Positions 33,807 to 42,332 of a stretch of DNA of 64,000 nucleotides are shown one piece after another. The position numbers and the translations under genes are program-made. Source of the stretch: E44-bin88 sp050123275 (GTDB lineage: Bacteria; Chloroflexota; Dehalococcoidia; Dehalococcoidales; BS750m-G39); assembly GCA_050123275.1 (NCBI GenBank), contig JASFHK010000007.1, positions 1 through 64,000 on the forward strand. Direction: 5' to 3'. The first letter of the stretch is position 1; every line of letters begins with the position of its first letter. The notes below the pieces were generated by a model. That model had not been told where the DNA came from, made no database searches, and saw only the letters and a program-made list of their open reading frames with translations.

Positions 33807-35139
33807 ACCCGAACATCTTCATCATGTTCTTCGACATCTTCAGCTTACCACCCGCGCCCATCTTCATCAGCTTCTGCATCTGGCGGAACTGGTTCAACAG
33901 CTGGTTGACGTCGTGCGGCTTACAGCCGCTGCCCCTGGCGATGCGCCGGCGGCGGCTGCCGCCGATGATACCCGGGTTCTGTCTCTCCTCGGGAGTCATC
34001 GAGAATATCATCGCCTCGATTTTCTTGAGCTGCTGCTCCTCCATACCCGCCGGCAACTGCCGCGCCATCTTCGACGCCCCGGGCAGCATCTCCAGCAGGT
34101 TGGAAACGGGCCCCATCTTACGCACCTCTTCGAGCTGGGTGAGAAAGTCCTCCAGGTTGAGGCTGGCGGACTTTACCTTCTTCTCCAGCTCCTTGGCCTT
34201 CTTCTGGTCGAAGCTCTTCTCCGCCTTCTCGATGAAGGTGAGCATGTCGCCCATGCCCAGTATGCGCGAGGCCAGCCGGTCGGGGTAAAAAGCCTCGAAG
34301 GCGTCGGGCTTCTCGCCCACCCCCATGAACTTGATGGGCACGCCGCTCACCCAGCGTATGGAAAGCGCCGCCCCGCCCCGCGCGTCCCCGTCCATCTTGG
34401 TAAGGATGAGGCCGGTCAGACCTAACCGGGAGTTGAACTGCTCGGCGATTTGCACCGCGTCCTGGCCGGTCATGGCGTCCACCACCAGCAATGCCTCGTC
34501 GGGCTTTAGCTCTTTCTTGACCTGGACCAGCTCTTCCATCAACGGCTCGTCGATGTGCATCCGCCCGGCGGTATCGACGATGACCCAGCTCACGCCCAGT
34601 TCTTTGGCTTTCTTCAGCCCGTGCTTGCAGATGTCCTGGCTCTTAGCGCTGGGCTTCTCCCGGTAGACGGGTATCTCGAACTGCTCGCCCAGCGTGGCCA
34701 ACTGCTCGATGCCCGCCGGCCTGCGTGTGTCGGCGGCGACCAGTAAAGGTTTCTGTCCGGCGTGCTTTAAGTGAAGTGCCAGCTTGGCGGCGGTGGTCGT
34801 CTTACCCGAGCCCTGCAGGCCCGCCAGCATGATTACCGAAGGCGGCTTTGAGCCCGGCTCCAGCTTGCTCTCCCCCTCCCCCAGCGTCTTGGTCAGCTCC
34901 TCGTTGACGATTTTGACCACCTGCTGGGCGGGGGTCAGGCTTTCCATCACGTCGGCGCCCAGCGAGCGCGCCCGCACCCGCTCCACGAAGTCCTTGACCA
35001 CTTTAAAGTTGACGTCGGCTTCGAGCAACGCCAGGCGCACCTGGCGCAGGGCCTCGTCGATGTCCTTCTCGTTGAGCTTGCCGCGGTTGCCCAGCCGCTT
35101 GAAGACCGCCGTCAGCTTGTCGGTTAATGCCTCGAACAT
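33805..35139 (-). CDS. ffh: Signal recognition particle protein Ffh
   Basis: A 444-residue SRP GTPase that with 4.5S RNA targets membrane proteins to FtsY. N domain (1-85), G domain with AGLQGSGKTTTAAKLALHL (about 105-123), DTRRPAGIEQLA, DTAGRMHIDEPLM and TKMDGDARGGAALS, then the Met-rich M domain ending MQKLMKMGAGGKLKMSKNMMKMFG. It stands apart from rpsP/khpA/rimM, with which it is often clustered. The 3' end touches a repeat element. Confidence 0.96.
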   Translation of the reverse strand: MFEALTDKLTAVFKRLGNRGKLNEKDIDEALRQVRLALLEADVNFKVVKDFVERVRARSLGADVMESLTPAQQVVKIVNEELTKTLGEGESKLEPGSKPPSVIMLAGLQGSGKTTTAAKLALHLKHAGQKPLLVAADTRRPAGIEQLATLGEQFEIPVYREKPSAKSQDICKHGLKKAKELGVSWVIVDTAGRMHIDEPLMEELVQVKKELKPDEALLVVDAMTGQDAVQIAEQFNSRLGLTGLILTKMDGDARGGAALSIRWVSGVPIKFMGVGEKPDAFEAFYPDRLASRILGMGDMLTFIEKAEKSFDQKKAKELEKKVKSASLNLEDFLTQLEEVRKMGPVSNLLEMLPGASKMARQLPAGMEEQQLKKIEAMIFSMTPEERQNPGIIGGSRRRRIARGSGCKPHDVNQLLNQFRQMQKLMKMGAGGKLKMSKNMMKMFG

Positions 35140-35222
35140 GCGTCTATTCTAAGCGGAGGAGGCACCAAGCGTCAAGGCGACGGTTACATCGTCTCCGGCT
35201 AAGGCAGAACGACAGAACGCAC

Positions 35223-36236
35223 CTACAACGCGTAAACGGCGGCCTGCCTCAGCTTATAAGCGGCGTCGCCATCGAAGCTGTTAGCCGCCTTAGCCAGCGC
35301 CTGGCTCAGCTCGAACTTGCTGGTCGGTTTATCAGCCTTGCCGGGCAAAGCCCGGAGCGTAGCCCAAACCTGCTTCCGATTCAGCCGCCGGGTTTTCGCC
35401 AACTTATTGATAAAGGCCCTCGGGTTCTTTATCACCTCTTTTTGGGCATTCCTGAGACTGCCGATAATCTCATCGTCACCGGTTTTCGCCCGGGCGAATG
35501 CCCTCAGGATTCGGTTGCGTAAACCCCTTATGGTACCGACGTGCTTAAAGCGGAAGACCCTAGTACCGATGAACCCGTTGTCGCTCGACTCCCGATGGAC
35601 ATAGCTGGTAACGGTAACGCTGCGGGCGCCGACCTCGGAGTTGCTGAGGTGCAGTCCACGCCGAACGGGGTCGCCGGGCTTGAACAATAGCCGCCGACGG
35701 GCCAACAGGTAGGCGTGTATCATTATCTCGTCGTTGAAGTACCAGCTAACCAGAACGGTACCCAGTATCGGCACCAGCATCTTCAGCAATTCGAGATTAT
35801 CGAAGGGCCGGTACTTCTCCGAAAGCACGGCGCGCACGATATTACGGTCGATAATGCGCAGCCGGTACTTTTTCCTGGCGTAATCCCGGTGCTGCAGCAG
35901 ATGGTTGATATTGCGGACGTTCAGCTGGTTCGGCAGCCGTTTATACAGCCCCATCGTATAGCCCAGAGTATTGAGCAGCTGATTCAGCGCGTGCCTGGTC
36001 AGGAATAACCTCTTGGGCATTCCCGCTATCATCTTCCGCCGTACCAGAATGCCCTGTCTATCCGCACCTATCGTGAAGCGGAACCAGGACAGTCTCGGCA
36101 GCTTATCATAGGGCTTGTGCTTTTTCTTCCAGCGTTCCAGATCCTTGATAATAGCTTGCAACGTCGGCGGTGGCGGGGTTGGCGTCTTTGGCGGCATCGG
36201 GGCTGGTAACTCGGGGGGTGCTTTAGTTCCTCTCAT
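35223..36236 (-). CDS. DUF932-domain protein
   Basis: A 337-residue protein with a Pro-rich N-terminus (ELPAPMPPKTPTPPPP). The core matches DUF932, found mostly on phages, plasmids and mobile islands: NVRNINHLLQ, RIIDRNIVRAVLSEKYRPFDNLELL (about 127-151), then KPGDPVRRGLHLSNSEVGARSVTVTSYVHRESSDNGFI (about 195-232). The molecular role is unknown. It is a single gene with a consensus promoter, a long structured leader, and a GACAGGAGGTG ribosome site. It sits between ffh and a ZIP transporter with no phage genes nearby. Confidence 0.72.
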   Translation of the reverse strand: MRGTKAPPELPAPMPPKTPTPPPPTLQAIIKDLERWKKKHKPYDKLPRLSWFRFTIGADRQGILVRRKMIAGMPKRLFLTRHALNQLLNTLGYTMGLYKRLPNQLNVRNINHLLQHRDYARKKYRLRIIDRNIVRAVLSEKYRPFDNLELLKMLVPILGTVLVSWYFNDEIMIHAYLLARRRLLFKPGDPVRRGLHLSNSEVGARSVTVTSYVHRESSDNGFIGTRVFRFKHVGTIRGLRNRILRAFARAKTGDDEIIGSLRNAQKEVIKNPRAFINKLAKTRRLNRKQVWATLRALPGKADKPTSKFELSQALAKAANSFDGDAAYKLRQAAVYAL

Positions 36237-36258
36237 CTTTCACCTCCTGTCTATATAT

Positions 36259-36309
36259 AAAAAGGCGCCCGTCACCGCCTGATTATTCAGCGGTTTCAGC
36301 GCCTTTGTT
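36259..36309 (-). ncRNA. Structured leader hairpin upstream of the DUF932 gene
   Basis: In the transcribed strand AACAAAGGCGC opens an outer stem closed by GCGCCTTTTT. Inside is ACCGCTGAATAATCAGGCGGT, itself a hairpin. A TGACGG linker joins them and a T-run ends the element just before the ribosome site. It lies 49 nt downstream of the -10 box. Near-identical architecture and flanking sequence occur at 42333-42385, and similar architecture at 58208-58255. It could be an attenuator or riboswitch; the ligand is unknown. Confidence 0.6.
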
Positions 36310-36354
36310 CCTCATCCGTCACCCCCCTCCTCCTCCCCCAAAGCTTCCACTCGG

Positions 36355-36382
36355 ATTATACACCTCATTTCCGATATGTCAA
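36355..36382 (-). promoter_or_regulatory. Consensus promoter of the DUF932 gene (shared box)
   Basis: On the minus strand GGACTATTGACATA leads into TTGACA (36377-36382), a 16-nt spacer ATCGGAAATGAGGTG-like, and TATAAT (36355-36360). The extra upstream bases and spacer pattern recur at 42426-42453 and 47025-47052. Confidence 0.85.
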
Positions 36383-36447
36383 TAGTCCATATTCAGAGCC
36401 TGCCTAACGCTATCTGGCGTAATTCCCGCGCTTGACGACAACTATGC

Positions 36448-36453
36448 TATACT
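36448..36453 (+). promoter_or_regulatory. Extended -10 promoter of the ZIP transporter gene
   Basis: TGCTATACT, an extended -10, ends 7 nt before the ATG at 36461, predicting a leaderless mRNA. No ribosome site is visible. It is divergent from the DUF932 promoter. Confidence 0.55.
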
Positions 36454-36460
36454 AATACCA

Positions 36461-37180
36461 ATGTCCGATATCGCCCATATCATTCTTTACTCGTTCGCTT
36501 CCGGCATCACCGTGCTCATCGGCGGCTTGCTGGCGCGGCTGAAACTGGTGCCCGACAGCCCCGTGGGCAGGGAAATCTCCCACGGTGTTATCGCTTTCGG
36601 CGGCGGGGTGCTGGTGGCGGCGGTGGCTTTCGTGCTGGCGCCCAAGGGCATCGAGCACCTCTCCCTGCCCGTCCTTATCGGCGTCTTCCTGCTCGGCGTG
36701 GTCAGCTTCCTCTTTTTCGATATGTACATCGCCCGCCGCGGCGGGCGGGCCGCCCAGCTTACCGCCATGATGATGGATTTCATCCCCGAAGCCATCGCGC
36801 TGGGGGCTATCTTTTCCACCGACCGCAAGACGGGGCTGCTTTTAGCGCTCTTTATCGGGCTGCAAAACCTGCCCGAGGCCTATAATTCCTTCGGCGACCT
36901 GCGACGCAGCGGGTTTTCCCCAAACAAGGCACTGCTGGTGCTGGTGCCCTTCAGCCTGGTGGGCATTTTAGCCGCCCTGGCCGGCCACGCTTTTCTCTCC
37001 GGCCACCCGCAGCTGGTCGCCGGGCTGATGGTGTTTGCCGCCGGCGCCATCCTCTACCTGGTCTTCCAGGACATCGCCCCTATGGTCAAGATGCGCAACC
37101 ACTGGACTCCGGCCACGGGCGCCGCGCTGGGCTTTCTTCTGGGCATGATTGGCGAGAAGGTATTGAGCAGCGTGGTCTAG
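36461..37180 (+). CDS. ZIP-family divalent metal transporter
   Basis: A 239-residue membrane protein with seven to eight hydrophobic helices. Metal-site motifs are HGVIAFGGGVLVAAVAFVLAPKGIEHL (about 43-69), MMDFIPEAIALGAIF (about 104-118) and GLQNLPEAYNSFG (about 131-143), characteristic of bacterial ZupT/ZIP importers of zinc and other divalent ions. Single gene, probably leaderless. Confidence 0.85.
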   Translation: MSDIAHIILYSFASGITVLIGGLLARLKLVPDSPVGREISHGVIAFGGGVLVAAVAFVLAPKGIEHLSLPVLIGVFLLGVVSFLFFDMYIARRGGRAAQLTAMMMDFIPEAIALGAIFSTDRKTGLLLALFIGLQNLPEAYNSFGDLRRSGFSPNKALLVLVPFSLVGILAALAGHAFLSGHPQLVAGLMVFAAGAILYLVFQDIAPMVKMRNHWTPATGAALGFLLGMIGEKVLSSVV

Positions 37181-37221
37181 GCACGGCGCAGGTCAATCGC
37201 ACGGCGAAGGCTTTTTGCAGT

Positions 37222-38349
37222 TCAGAGGTATTTCTCGATTAGGACAGCGACGTATTCGGCGATGGCCGGCGCGGCGGTCAGCCCCGGCGACTCGATGCCG
37301 ATGAGGTTGATTAGTGCGGGCAAGCCCCGGTCCGCTTCGTCTTCGATAACGAAGTCCCTGATTTCCCCGCCCGGCTCTTGTAGCTTGGGCCGGATGCCCG
37401 CCATCTCCGGCGCCAGGTCGTCGTATTCTATAGCGGGCAGCAGGCGTTTCACCGACTGATAAAAGGACTCTTTTTGAACTTCGTCGACGCTGTAGTCGAG
37501 GCTATCCACGTAGCACACGTTGGGCCCCAGGCGGGTGCGCCCCTCCAGGTCGAAGGTAACGTGGATGCCCACCCCGACGATATTGGACGGCGGCACCGGG
37601 TAGACAAGGCGCTTGAGCCGCCCACCGTAGCGATTGGAGAGGCTGAAATACTCCCCCTTACAATAATGTAGCCGATAGCCCGCCCCATCGATATCCACCC
37701 CCGCCATCCCGGCTATTTTGTCGCTGTAAAGACCGGCGGCGTTGACCAGCGTCGTGGTGATAAAAGACGATTTCCCATCACTGTCCCCGACGGTGACTTC
37801 GTAGCCATCGTTCAGTTTATTTATGTCAACTACCCGGCTCCGGTAAGCGATGTCGGCGCCCCCCTCCCCGGCCCTGGCGACGAAGTACTGCATCAGGGCG
37901 TAGGCGTCGATAATGCCGCTCGACGGCGACAGCATGGCGGCCACCCCTTCCACGTCGGGTTCCAGCGTCTTCAGCTCGCGAGACGAAAGCAGCTTCAGGT
38001 CGGCGGCATTATTGCGCTTTCCCCTCTCCAAAAGCGTCTCCAGCTCCCCGGCTTCATCATCGTCGGCGGCCACGATGAGCTTACCCGACTTTCGGCAGCC
38101 GATGTCGTATTGCCCACAGAGGTCATAGAGCTGACGGTTGCCCTCGACGCATAGTTTCGCCTTCAGCAAGCCTTGGGGATAATAGATACCGGCGTGAATC
38201 ACCCCGCTGTGGCGGCTGCTCGTCTCCAGGCCGAAGCCCTCGTTCTTCTCCAGAACGTAAACGTGGCGGCCGGCTCTGGCCAACCGGGCGGCAATCGCCA
38301 GCCCCACCACCCCCGCCCCGATTACGGTTACATCGGCTCTATCCGTCAT
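37222..38349 (-). CDS. FAD-dependent oxidoreductase, L-2-hydroxyglutarate oxidase-like
   Basis: A 375-residue DAO-family flavoprotein. The N-terminal FAD site is VTVIGAGVVGLAIAARLARAGRHVYVLEK (about 8-36), followed by ETSSRHSGVIHAGIYYPQGLLKAKLCVEGN, typical of LhgO. The C-terminus has FVIEDEADRGLPALINLIGIESPGLTAAPAIAEYV. It would oxidise a 2-hydroxy acid, possibly L-2-hydroxyglutarate, passing electrons to the membrane chain. Single gene on the minus strand. Confidence 0.85.
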   Translation of the reverse strand: MTDRADVTVIGAGVVGLAIAARLARAGRHVYVLEKNEGFGLETSSRHSGVIHAGIYYPQGLLKAKLCVEGNRQLYDLCGQYDIGCRKSGKLIVAADDDEAGELETLLERGKRNNAADLKLLSSRELKTLEPDVEGVAAMLSPSSGIIDAYALMQYFVARAGEGGADIAYRSRVVDINKLNDGYEVTVGDSDGKSSFITTTLVNAAGLYSDKIAGMAGVDIDGAGYRLHYCKGEYFSLSNRYGGRLKRLVYPVPPSNIVGVGIHVTFDLEGRTRLGPNVCYVDSLDYSVDEVQKESFYQSVKRLLPAIEYDDLAPEMAGIRPKLQEPGGEIRDFVIEDEADRGLPALINLIGIESPGLTAAPAIAEYVAVLIEKYL

Positions 38350-38435
38350 GCTTTCAGTTTACCATTCCAGCCGACAGGACGTCACCTGCAAAAAGCCCCT
38401 ACCCAACAAGGCGGTACGGCGGGGCCGTAACCCTA

Positions 38436-38530
38436 AAGGAGATATTTAAGGTATTCCTCCCTTATAGGGTGGGCACTGGGTGGGAAAATCTTACGTACGC
38501 CAACAGAGTGGTGCGGGGCGGCGCCCCTTG
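38436..38530. repeat. Dispersed intergenic repeat, copy 4
   Basis: GAGATATTTAAGGTATTCCT, CCCTTATAGGGTGGGCACTG with GGTGGGAAAA, then CTTACGTACGCCAACAGAGTGG and a GGGGCGGCGCCCC hairpin. Closest to the copy at 27843-27933. Confidence 0.7.
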
Positions 38531-38541
38531 TCATTTGAACG

Positions 38542-38568
38542 GTGTATGAAAAGTATGATATCATACAC
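38542..38568 (+). promoter_or_regulatory. Nested inverted repeats upstream of abrB-type gene (operator candidate)
   Basis: GTATGATATCATAC (38553-38566) is a perfect 14-bp palindrome. It shares its right arm with a longer inverted repeat GTGTATGA (38542-38549) and TCATACAC (38561-38568). It overlaps the likely promoter 31 nt before the regulator's start, where an autoregulatory site is expected. Confidence 0.5.
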
Positions 38569-38598
38569 TTATCCTATCCTTTCCAGAGGAGGCTCAAG

Positions 38599-38880
38599 AT
38601 GAAAGTCGGACATCTTAAAGGCGACCCACCCAAATTCTACGGTTCGACCACTGTCGGCGAGCGCGGCCAGGTAGTTATCCCCGCCGAGGCGCGCCGCGAT
38701 TTCGACATAGCGCCCTCCGCCAAGCTGCTCGTCTTCGGCAACCAGAGCCACGGCGGGCTGCTGCTGACCAAGGCGGAAAGCGTCTCCGAACTAATCAACA
38801 CCGCCACCGACATGATCGCCAAGCTGCAAACGCTAAGCAAGACACTTGAAGAAGAAGGTGCAACGCATGGAAGTGATTAA
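38599..38880 (+). CDS. AbrB/SpoVT-family DNA-binding regulator
   Basis: A 93-residue protein started at the ATG at 38599 with an AGAGGAGG site. The swapped-hairpin domain is FYGSTTVGERGQVVIPAEARRDFDIAPSAKLLVFG (about 13-47), followed by a helical tail. It overlaps the ABC exporter ATPase gene by 14 nt and probably controls that operon. An upstream palindrome could be its operator. Confidence 0.85.
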   Translation: MKVGHLKGDPPKFYGSTTVGERGQVVIPAEARRDFDIAPSAKLLVFGNQSHGGLLLTKAESVSELINTATDMIAKLQTLSKTLEEEGATHGSD

Positions 38881-39841
38881 AACCAGGAACCTGGTCAAGA
38901 AATTCGGCAAGCTGGAGGCGGTCAAAGACGTCTCCTTCGAGGTACAGCCGGGCGAAATCTTCGGCTTCCTCGGCCCCAACGGCGCCGGCAAGACGACCAC
39001 CATCAACATCTTATGCACCCTGCTCGCCCCTACCTCCGGCGAGGCTATCGTCAACGGCTTCGACGTCACCAGGCAGCGCGACGAGGTACGGGCCTCCATC
39101 GGTCTGGTCTTCCAGGAGCCGACGCTGGACGATTACCTGACGGCGGAGCAGAACCTGCGCTTTCACGGCATGGCCTACCGCATTCCCAAGGCCACGATGG
39201 AGCCGAGGATGAAGGAGCTGCTCGACATGGTGGAGCTCTGGGAGCGGCGCAAGGAGAAAATAGACACCTACTCCGGGGGCATGAAACGCCGCCTGGAGAT
39301 TGCCCGCGGCCTGCTGCACCACCCCAAGGTTTTATTCCTCGACGAACCCACGCTGGGTTTGGACCCCCAGACGCGCAGCCGCATCTGGACTCACATCAAG
39401 GAGCTGCGCAAAAGGGAAAACCTGGCCATCTTCATGACCACGCATTATATGGACGAGGCGGAAAACTGCGACCGCATCGCCGTTATCGACTACGGCGCCG
39501 TCGTGGCGCTGGACACCCCCGACAAGCTTAAAGACGATTTCGGCGGCGACGTGGTCACCATCAAGACCGAGGACAATAACAAGGCGGGAAACCTGCTCAA
39601 GGAGAAATATGACCTCGAGCCGTCACAGGAAGACGGCACGATAAGGTTCACCGTGACCCGCGGCGAGGAGTTCCTGCCCGGTTTCGTGGCCGGCTTCCCC
39701 ATGAAGTTACTCTCCATCGGCCTGCGCCGCCCCACGCTGGAAGACGTTTTCTTGAAGCTCACCGGCCGCGCTATCCGTGACCAGGAAGTCAACCAGATGC
39801 AAGAGATGTTCAAACGACACCGGAGAATGGGAGGTCACTAG
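38867..39841 (+). CDS. ABC exporter ATP-binding protein (DrrA type)
   Basis: A 324-residue ATPase. Walker A is FLGPNGAGKTTTINILCTLLAP (about 32-53), Q-loop near VFQEPTLDD, signature YSGGMKRRLEIARGLLHHPKVLFLDEPTLGLDPQTR including Walker B, and the His-loop MTTHYMDEAENCDRI. The C-terminal accessory domain is that of the daunorubicin-resistance-like family. It pairs with the permease after 5 nt. The exported substrate is unknown. Confidence 0.9.
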   Translation: MEVIKTRNLVKKFGKLEAVKDVSFEVQPGEIFGFLGPNGAGKTTTINILCTLLAPTSGEAIVNGFDVTRQRDEVRASIGLVFQEPTLDDYLTAEQNLRFHGMAYRIPKATMEPRMKELLDMVELWERRKEKIDTYSGGMKRRLEIARGLLHHPKVLFLDEPTLGLDPQTRSRIWTHIKELRKRENLAIFMTTHYMDEAENCDRIAVIDYGAVVALDTPDKLKDDFGGDVVTIKTEDNNKAGNLLKEKYDLEPSQEDGTIRFTVTRGEEFLPGFVAGFPMKLLSIGLRRPTLEDVFLKLTGRAIRDQEVNQMQEMFKRHRRMGGH

Positions 39842-39846
39842 AAAAA

Positions 39847-40629
39847 ATGACGAAGTTCTTTAGCTCCATACAGGTAATTTCCTACCGCGAGTTCCTGCGC
39901 TTCATACAGGACCGGTCGCGCCTCATTTCCTCCTTCGCCATGCCCATTCTCTTCCTGATAATCTTCGGCGCCGGTTTCGGCGAGCTCATCGGCCAGATGA
40001 TGCCGGGGGTAAACTACCTCCAGTACATGTACCCCGGTATCCTCTCGATGACGGTGCTGATGGGCTCGATTATGTCCGGTGTCTCCATTGTCTGGGACCG
40101 GGAGTTCGGCTTCCTTAAAGAGGTGCTTGTCTCCCCCTTGAGCCGCAGCGGTATCCTCCTCGGCAAGGCGACGGGCGCCGCCGGCATCGCTATCATGCAA
40201 GCCGTTCTCATGCTGGTGCTGGCCCCTATCGTGGGCGTTTCCCTGAGCTGGGGCATCGTCTTGGGCCTGATTCCTCTCATCCTGATTCTCTCCTTCTCCA
40301 TGTCGGGACTGGGCCTGCTCATCGGCGCCCGCATGCGCTCCCAGCAGGGCTTCCAGCTCACCATGCAGCTGGTCATCTTCCCCATGATGTTCCTCTCCGG
40401 TATCTTTTACCCGGTTACCAACGTAGCCGTCTGGCTGGAAGTGCTCTCCAAGATTAACCCCGTCACCTACGCCATCGACGCCATCCGCCAGGTATTCTTA
40501 GGTACCCAGGTCGCCGGCGTCACTATTTTCGGCCACACCATGGCCATCTGGGAATCGGCGCTGCTGGTTGCCGCCATAGGCATAGTCATGCTCGTCGCCG
40601 CTATCTTCGCCTTCAACCGGGCGGAGTAG
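39847..40629 (+). CDS. ABC-2 type exporter permease (DrrB type)
   Basis: A 260-residue membrane protein with six hydrophobic segments, starting YREFLRFIQDRSRLISSFAMPILFLIIFGAGFG and including GLGLLIGARMRSQQGFQLTMQLVIFPMMFLSGIFYPV. It forms the exporter with the upstream ATPase. Last gene of the AbrB-regulated operon. Confidence 0.9.
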   Translation: MTKFFSSIQVISYREFLRFIQDRSRLISSFAMPILFLIIFGAGFGELIGQMMPGVNYLQYMYPGILSMTVLMGSIMSGVSIVWDREFGFLKEVLVSPLSRSGILLGKATGAAGIAIMQAVLMLVLAPIVGVSLSWGIVLGLIPLILILSFSMSGLGLLIGARMRSQQGFQLTMQLVIFPMMFLSGIFYPVTNVAVWLEVLSKINPVTYAIDAIRQVFLGTQVAGVTIFGHTMAIWESALLVAAIGIVMLVAAIFAFNRAE

Positions 40630-40650
40630 CGGAAAGCCATCGACAAAAGC

Positions 40651-40697
40651 ATAAAAAGGCACCCGGGGAGGAGAGCTCTCCGGGTGCCTTCATAAAA
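40651..40697 (-). terminator. Terminator between convergent operons
   Basis: AAGGCACCCGG (40656-40666) and CCGGGTGCCTT (40680-40690) form an 11-bp stem enclosing a GAGAGCTCTC inner palindrome. On the minus strand it is followed by TTTTTAT, so it best serves the surface lipoprotein gene; it can also end the ABC operon. Confidence 0.8.
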
Positions 40698-40710
40698 AGT
40701 CCCCGAAAGG

Positions 40711-42303
40711 TTAAGAGCCGTAGGTTACGGTCAGCACCGCGCAATCCACCGGACTGTCATCGTCAACGGCCACGTCGAGGAAACCCTCGCCCTCTATGAC
40801 ATCCAGGATACTGGTGGTGCCGTCGCCATACACGTCGCCCAGATTCAGGGTAATCGTCTCTACCTCACCCACCTGGACATCGAAGAAGGTGAGGTCATGG
40901 TTGATTTCCCAGACATCATCGGCGCCGCTGATACAGCCCACCTTGAGGTGGTCGTTATCATGGGCTTCATCATCGTTCTTCAGCGTTATCTCCAGTGTAG
41001 CCGCGATAATGTGACATCCGCACGGCGGCTCCAAATCGGTAAAGGTATGCGCCCAGTATTGGTTGGCTCCGGTCTCGTCGCAGTCCCGGCTGCCCTGAAG
41101 ATCGGGATTGATTTCGCCATCCCTGGTGGCGTAATTGACGTCTATCCAATCCAGCAAAAGCTTACTGGGGCTGGGCGACTCGCCGTTTGCCGCGAAGTCG
41201 TCACACTCGCAAACCGTCAGCGTCACCGTCTCCTCGGCGCAAACCCCGGCCAAGACGGCACAATCCAGGTCGCTGACGACCTGCTCGCCGTAGTTGCCTG
41301 CCACGGAAACGACGTTACAGCAGTCCTCGGCGCAGACCACGTGGGCGTTGAAAACGACCTCAACCGAGTCGTTGGGCTGTAATCCAGAAGTACACTTCCA
41401 GATCGGGGTATGCGTTCCGGCCAAATTGTAATAAGGGGATTCAGACGCCTGGGTCCTGCAAACCTCCACGGCGGGTCCATCGACATACTCCAGACAATCG
41501 GGCATGGTATCGTTTATAACAATATCGGTCAGCGGCACGCCGCCGTCGTTGGTCACTATAATCTTAAACATTACGTTCTGACAGATTGTTTGCTCCGCGC
41601 TGTCCGCCCAGGTCTCACCGCCGTCAACGCTTACCGATTTTTCAACGTCGATGCTGGGGCCCTCCGGGCACTCGCAGCTAAAACACCACGCCGTGAAGAT
41701 AAGCCCGTAGATTACTCCGCCCGCATCCCAGTGGTCGATATAGATGGTATAGTCTCCCGGACTCAGGCAGACGGGCTGTTCCCCACCCAGGATAAGCCAG
41801 AACGTGTCCGGGACATCGCTATACATCGCATCGTCCGGGTCATGCTCATGGAAAAGCGTCGGGCCGTCGAAGCCGGGCCCGTCGATGTAGAATTTAGCGC
41901 CGTCGTCAACGTAGGCCTGAAATAGTAACATCTGGCAGCCGCCCTCGGCGGTCACTTTCAGGGGAAGCCGGTAGTACTCGTGGTCGTTGCTTGCCGGGTG
42001 CTCCCAATCGGTATTACCGTACACCCAGTTGGCGCAATCGTCGTACATCTCCGACCAGGGAATCTTGGGGAACCTTATCCCCCAGTCCGAAGCGTCGGCA
42101 TCATCCTGCGGGATGGTATTAACCGGCCCCCAGTCCCCGGCATCGGGATTATCCATGTCCCAGTTCTCCCCCTCCAGCACCTCCATACTCTCCATGCCGC
42201 TGTAAAGACAAGGGCACCTCTGGGTAATCCCGCATCCCCCTACCCCCACCAACAACCCCAACAAAACCAGGCAGACCGCCACCCCCAAAATCTTTGTTTT
42301 CAT
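40711..42303 (-). CDS. Cell-surface lipoprotein with DUF11-type repeat domain
   Basis: A 530-residue lipoprotein: signal and lipobox end GVGGC (Cys about 24). Residues about 40-200 form an unrecognised domain with DxD and PA14-like wording (DDGAKFYIDGPGFDGPTLFHEHDPDDAMYSD). Residues about 225-345 look like the DUF11 beta-sandwich (FKIIVTNDGGVPLTDIVINDTMPDCLEYVDG). A third beta-rich domain ends the protein. There are many Cys pairs. A surface adhesive or structural role is inferred. Controlled by a consensus promoter and hairpin leader. Confidence 0.7.
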   Translation of the reverse strand: MKTKILGVAVCLVLLGLLVGVGGCGITQRCPCLYSGMESMEVLEGENWDMDNPDAGDWGPVNTIPQDDADASDWGIRFPKIPWSEMYDDCANWVYGNTDWEHPASNDHEYYRLPLKVTAEGGCQMLLFQAYVDDGAKFYIDGPGFDGPTLFHEHDPDDAMYSDVPDTFWLILGGEQPVCLSPGDYTIYIDHWDAGGVIYGLIFTAWCFSCECPEGPSIDVEKSVSVDGGETWADSAEQTICQNVMFKIIVTNDGGVPLTDIVINDTMPDCLEYVDGPAVEVCRTQASESPYYNLAGTHTPIWKCTSGLQPNDSVEVVFNAHVVCAEDCCNVVSVAGNYGEQVVSDLDCAVLAGVCAEETVTLTVCECDDFAANGESPSPSKLLLDWIDVNYATRDGEINPDLQGSRDCDETGANQYWAHTFTDLEPPCGCHIIAATLEITLKNDDEAHDNDHLKVGCISGADDVWEINHDLTFFDVQVGEVETITLNLGDVYGDGTTSILDVIEGEGFLDVAVDDDSPVDCAVLTVTYGS

Positions 42304-42332
42304 TCGGATTACCTCCCTTTTTTAGTCTATAT

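Noticed and set aside
36259..36309. Leader hairpin as a c-di-GMP-I riboswitch
   Set aside because: AAAGGC...AAACC...GG.GACG is loosely like that class, but the second hairpin and GCAAAGCC segment are missing, so the class cannot be claimed.
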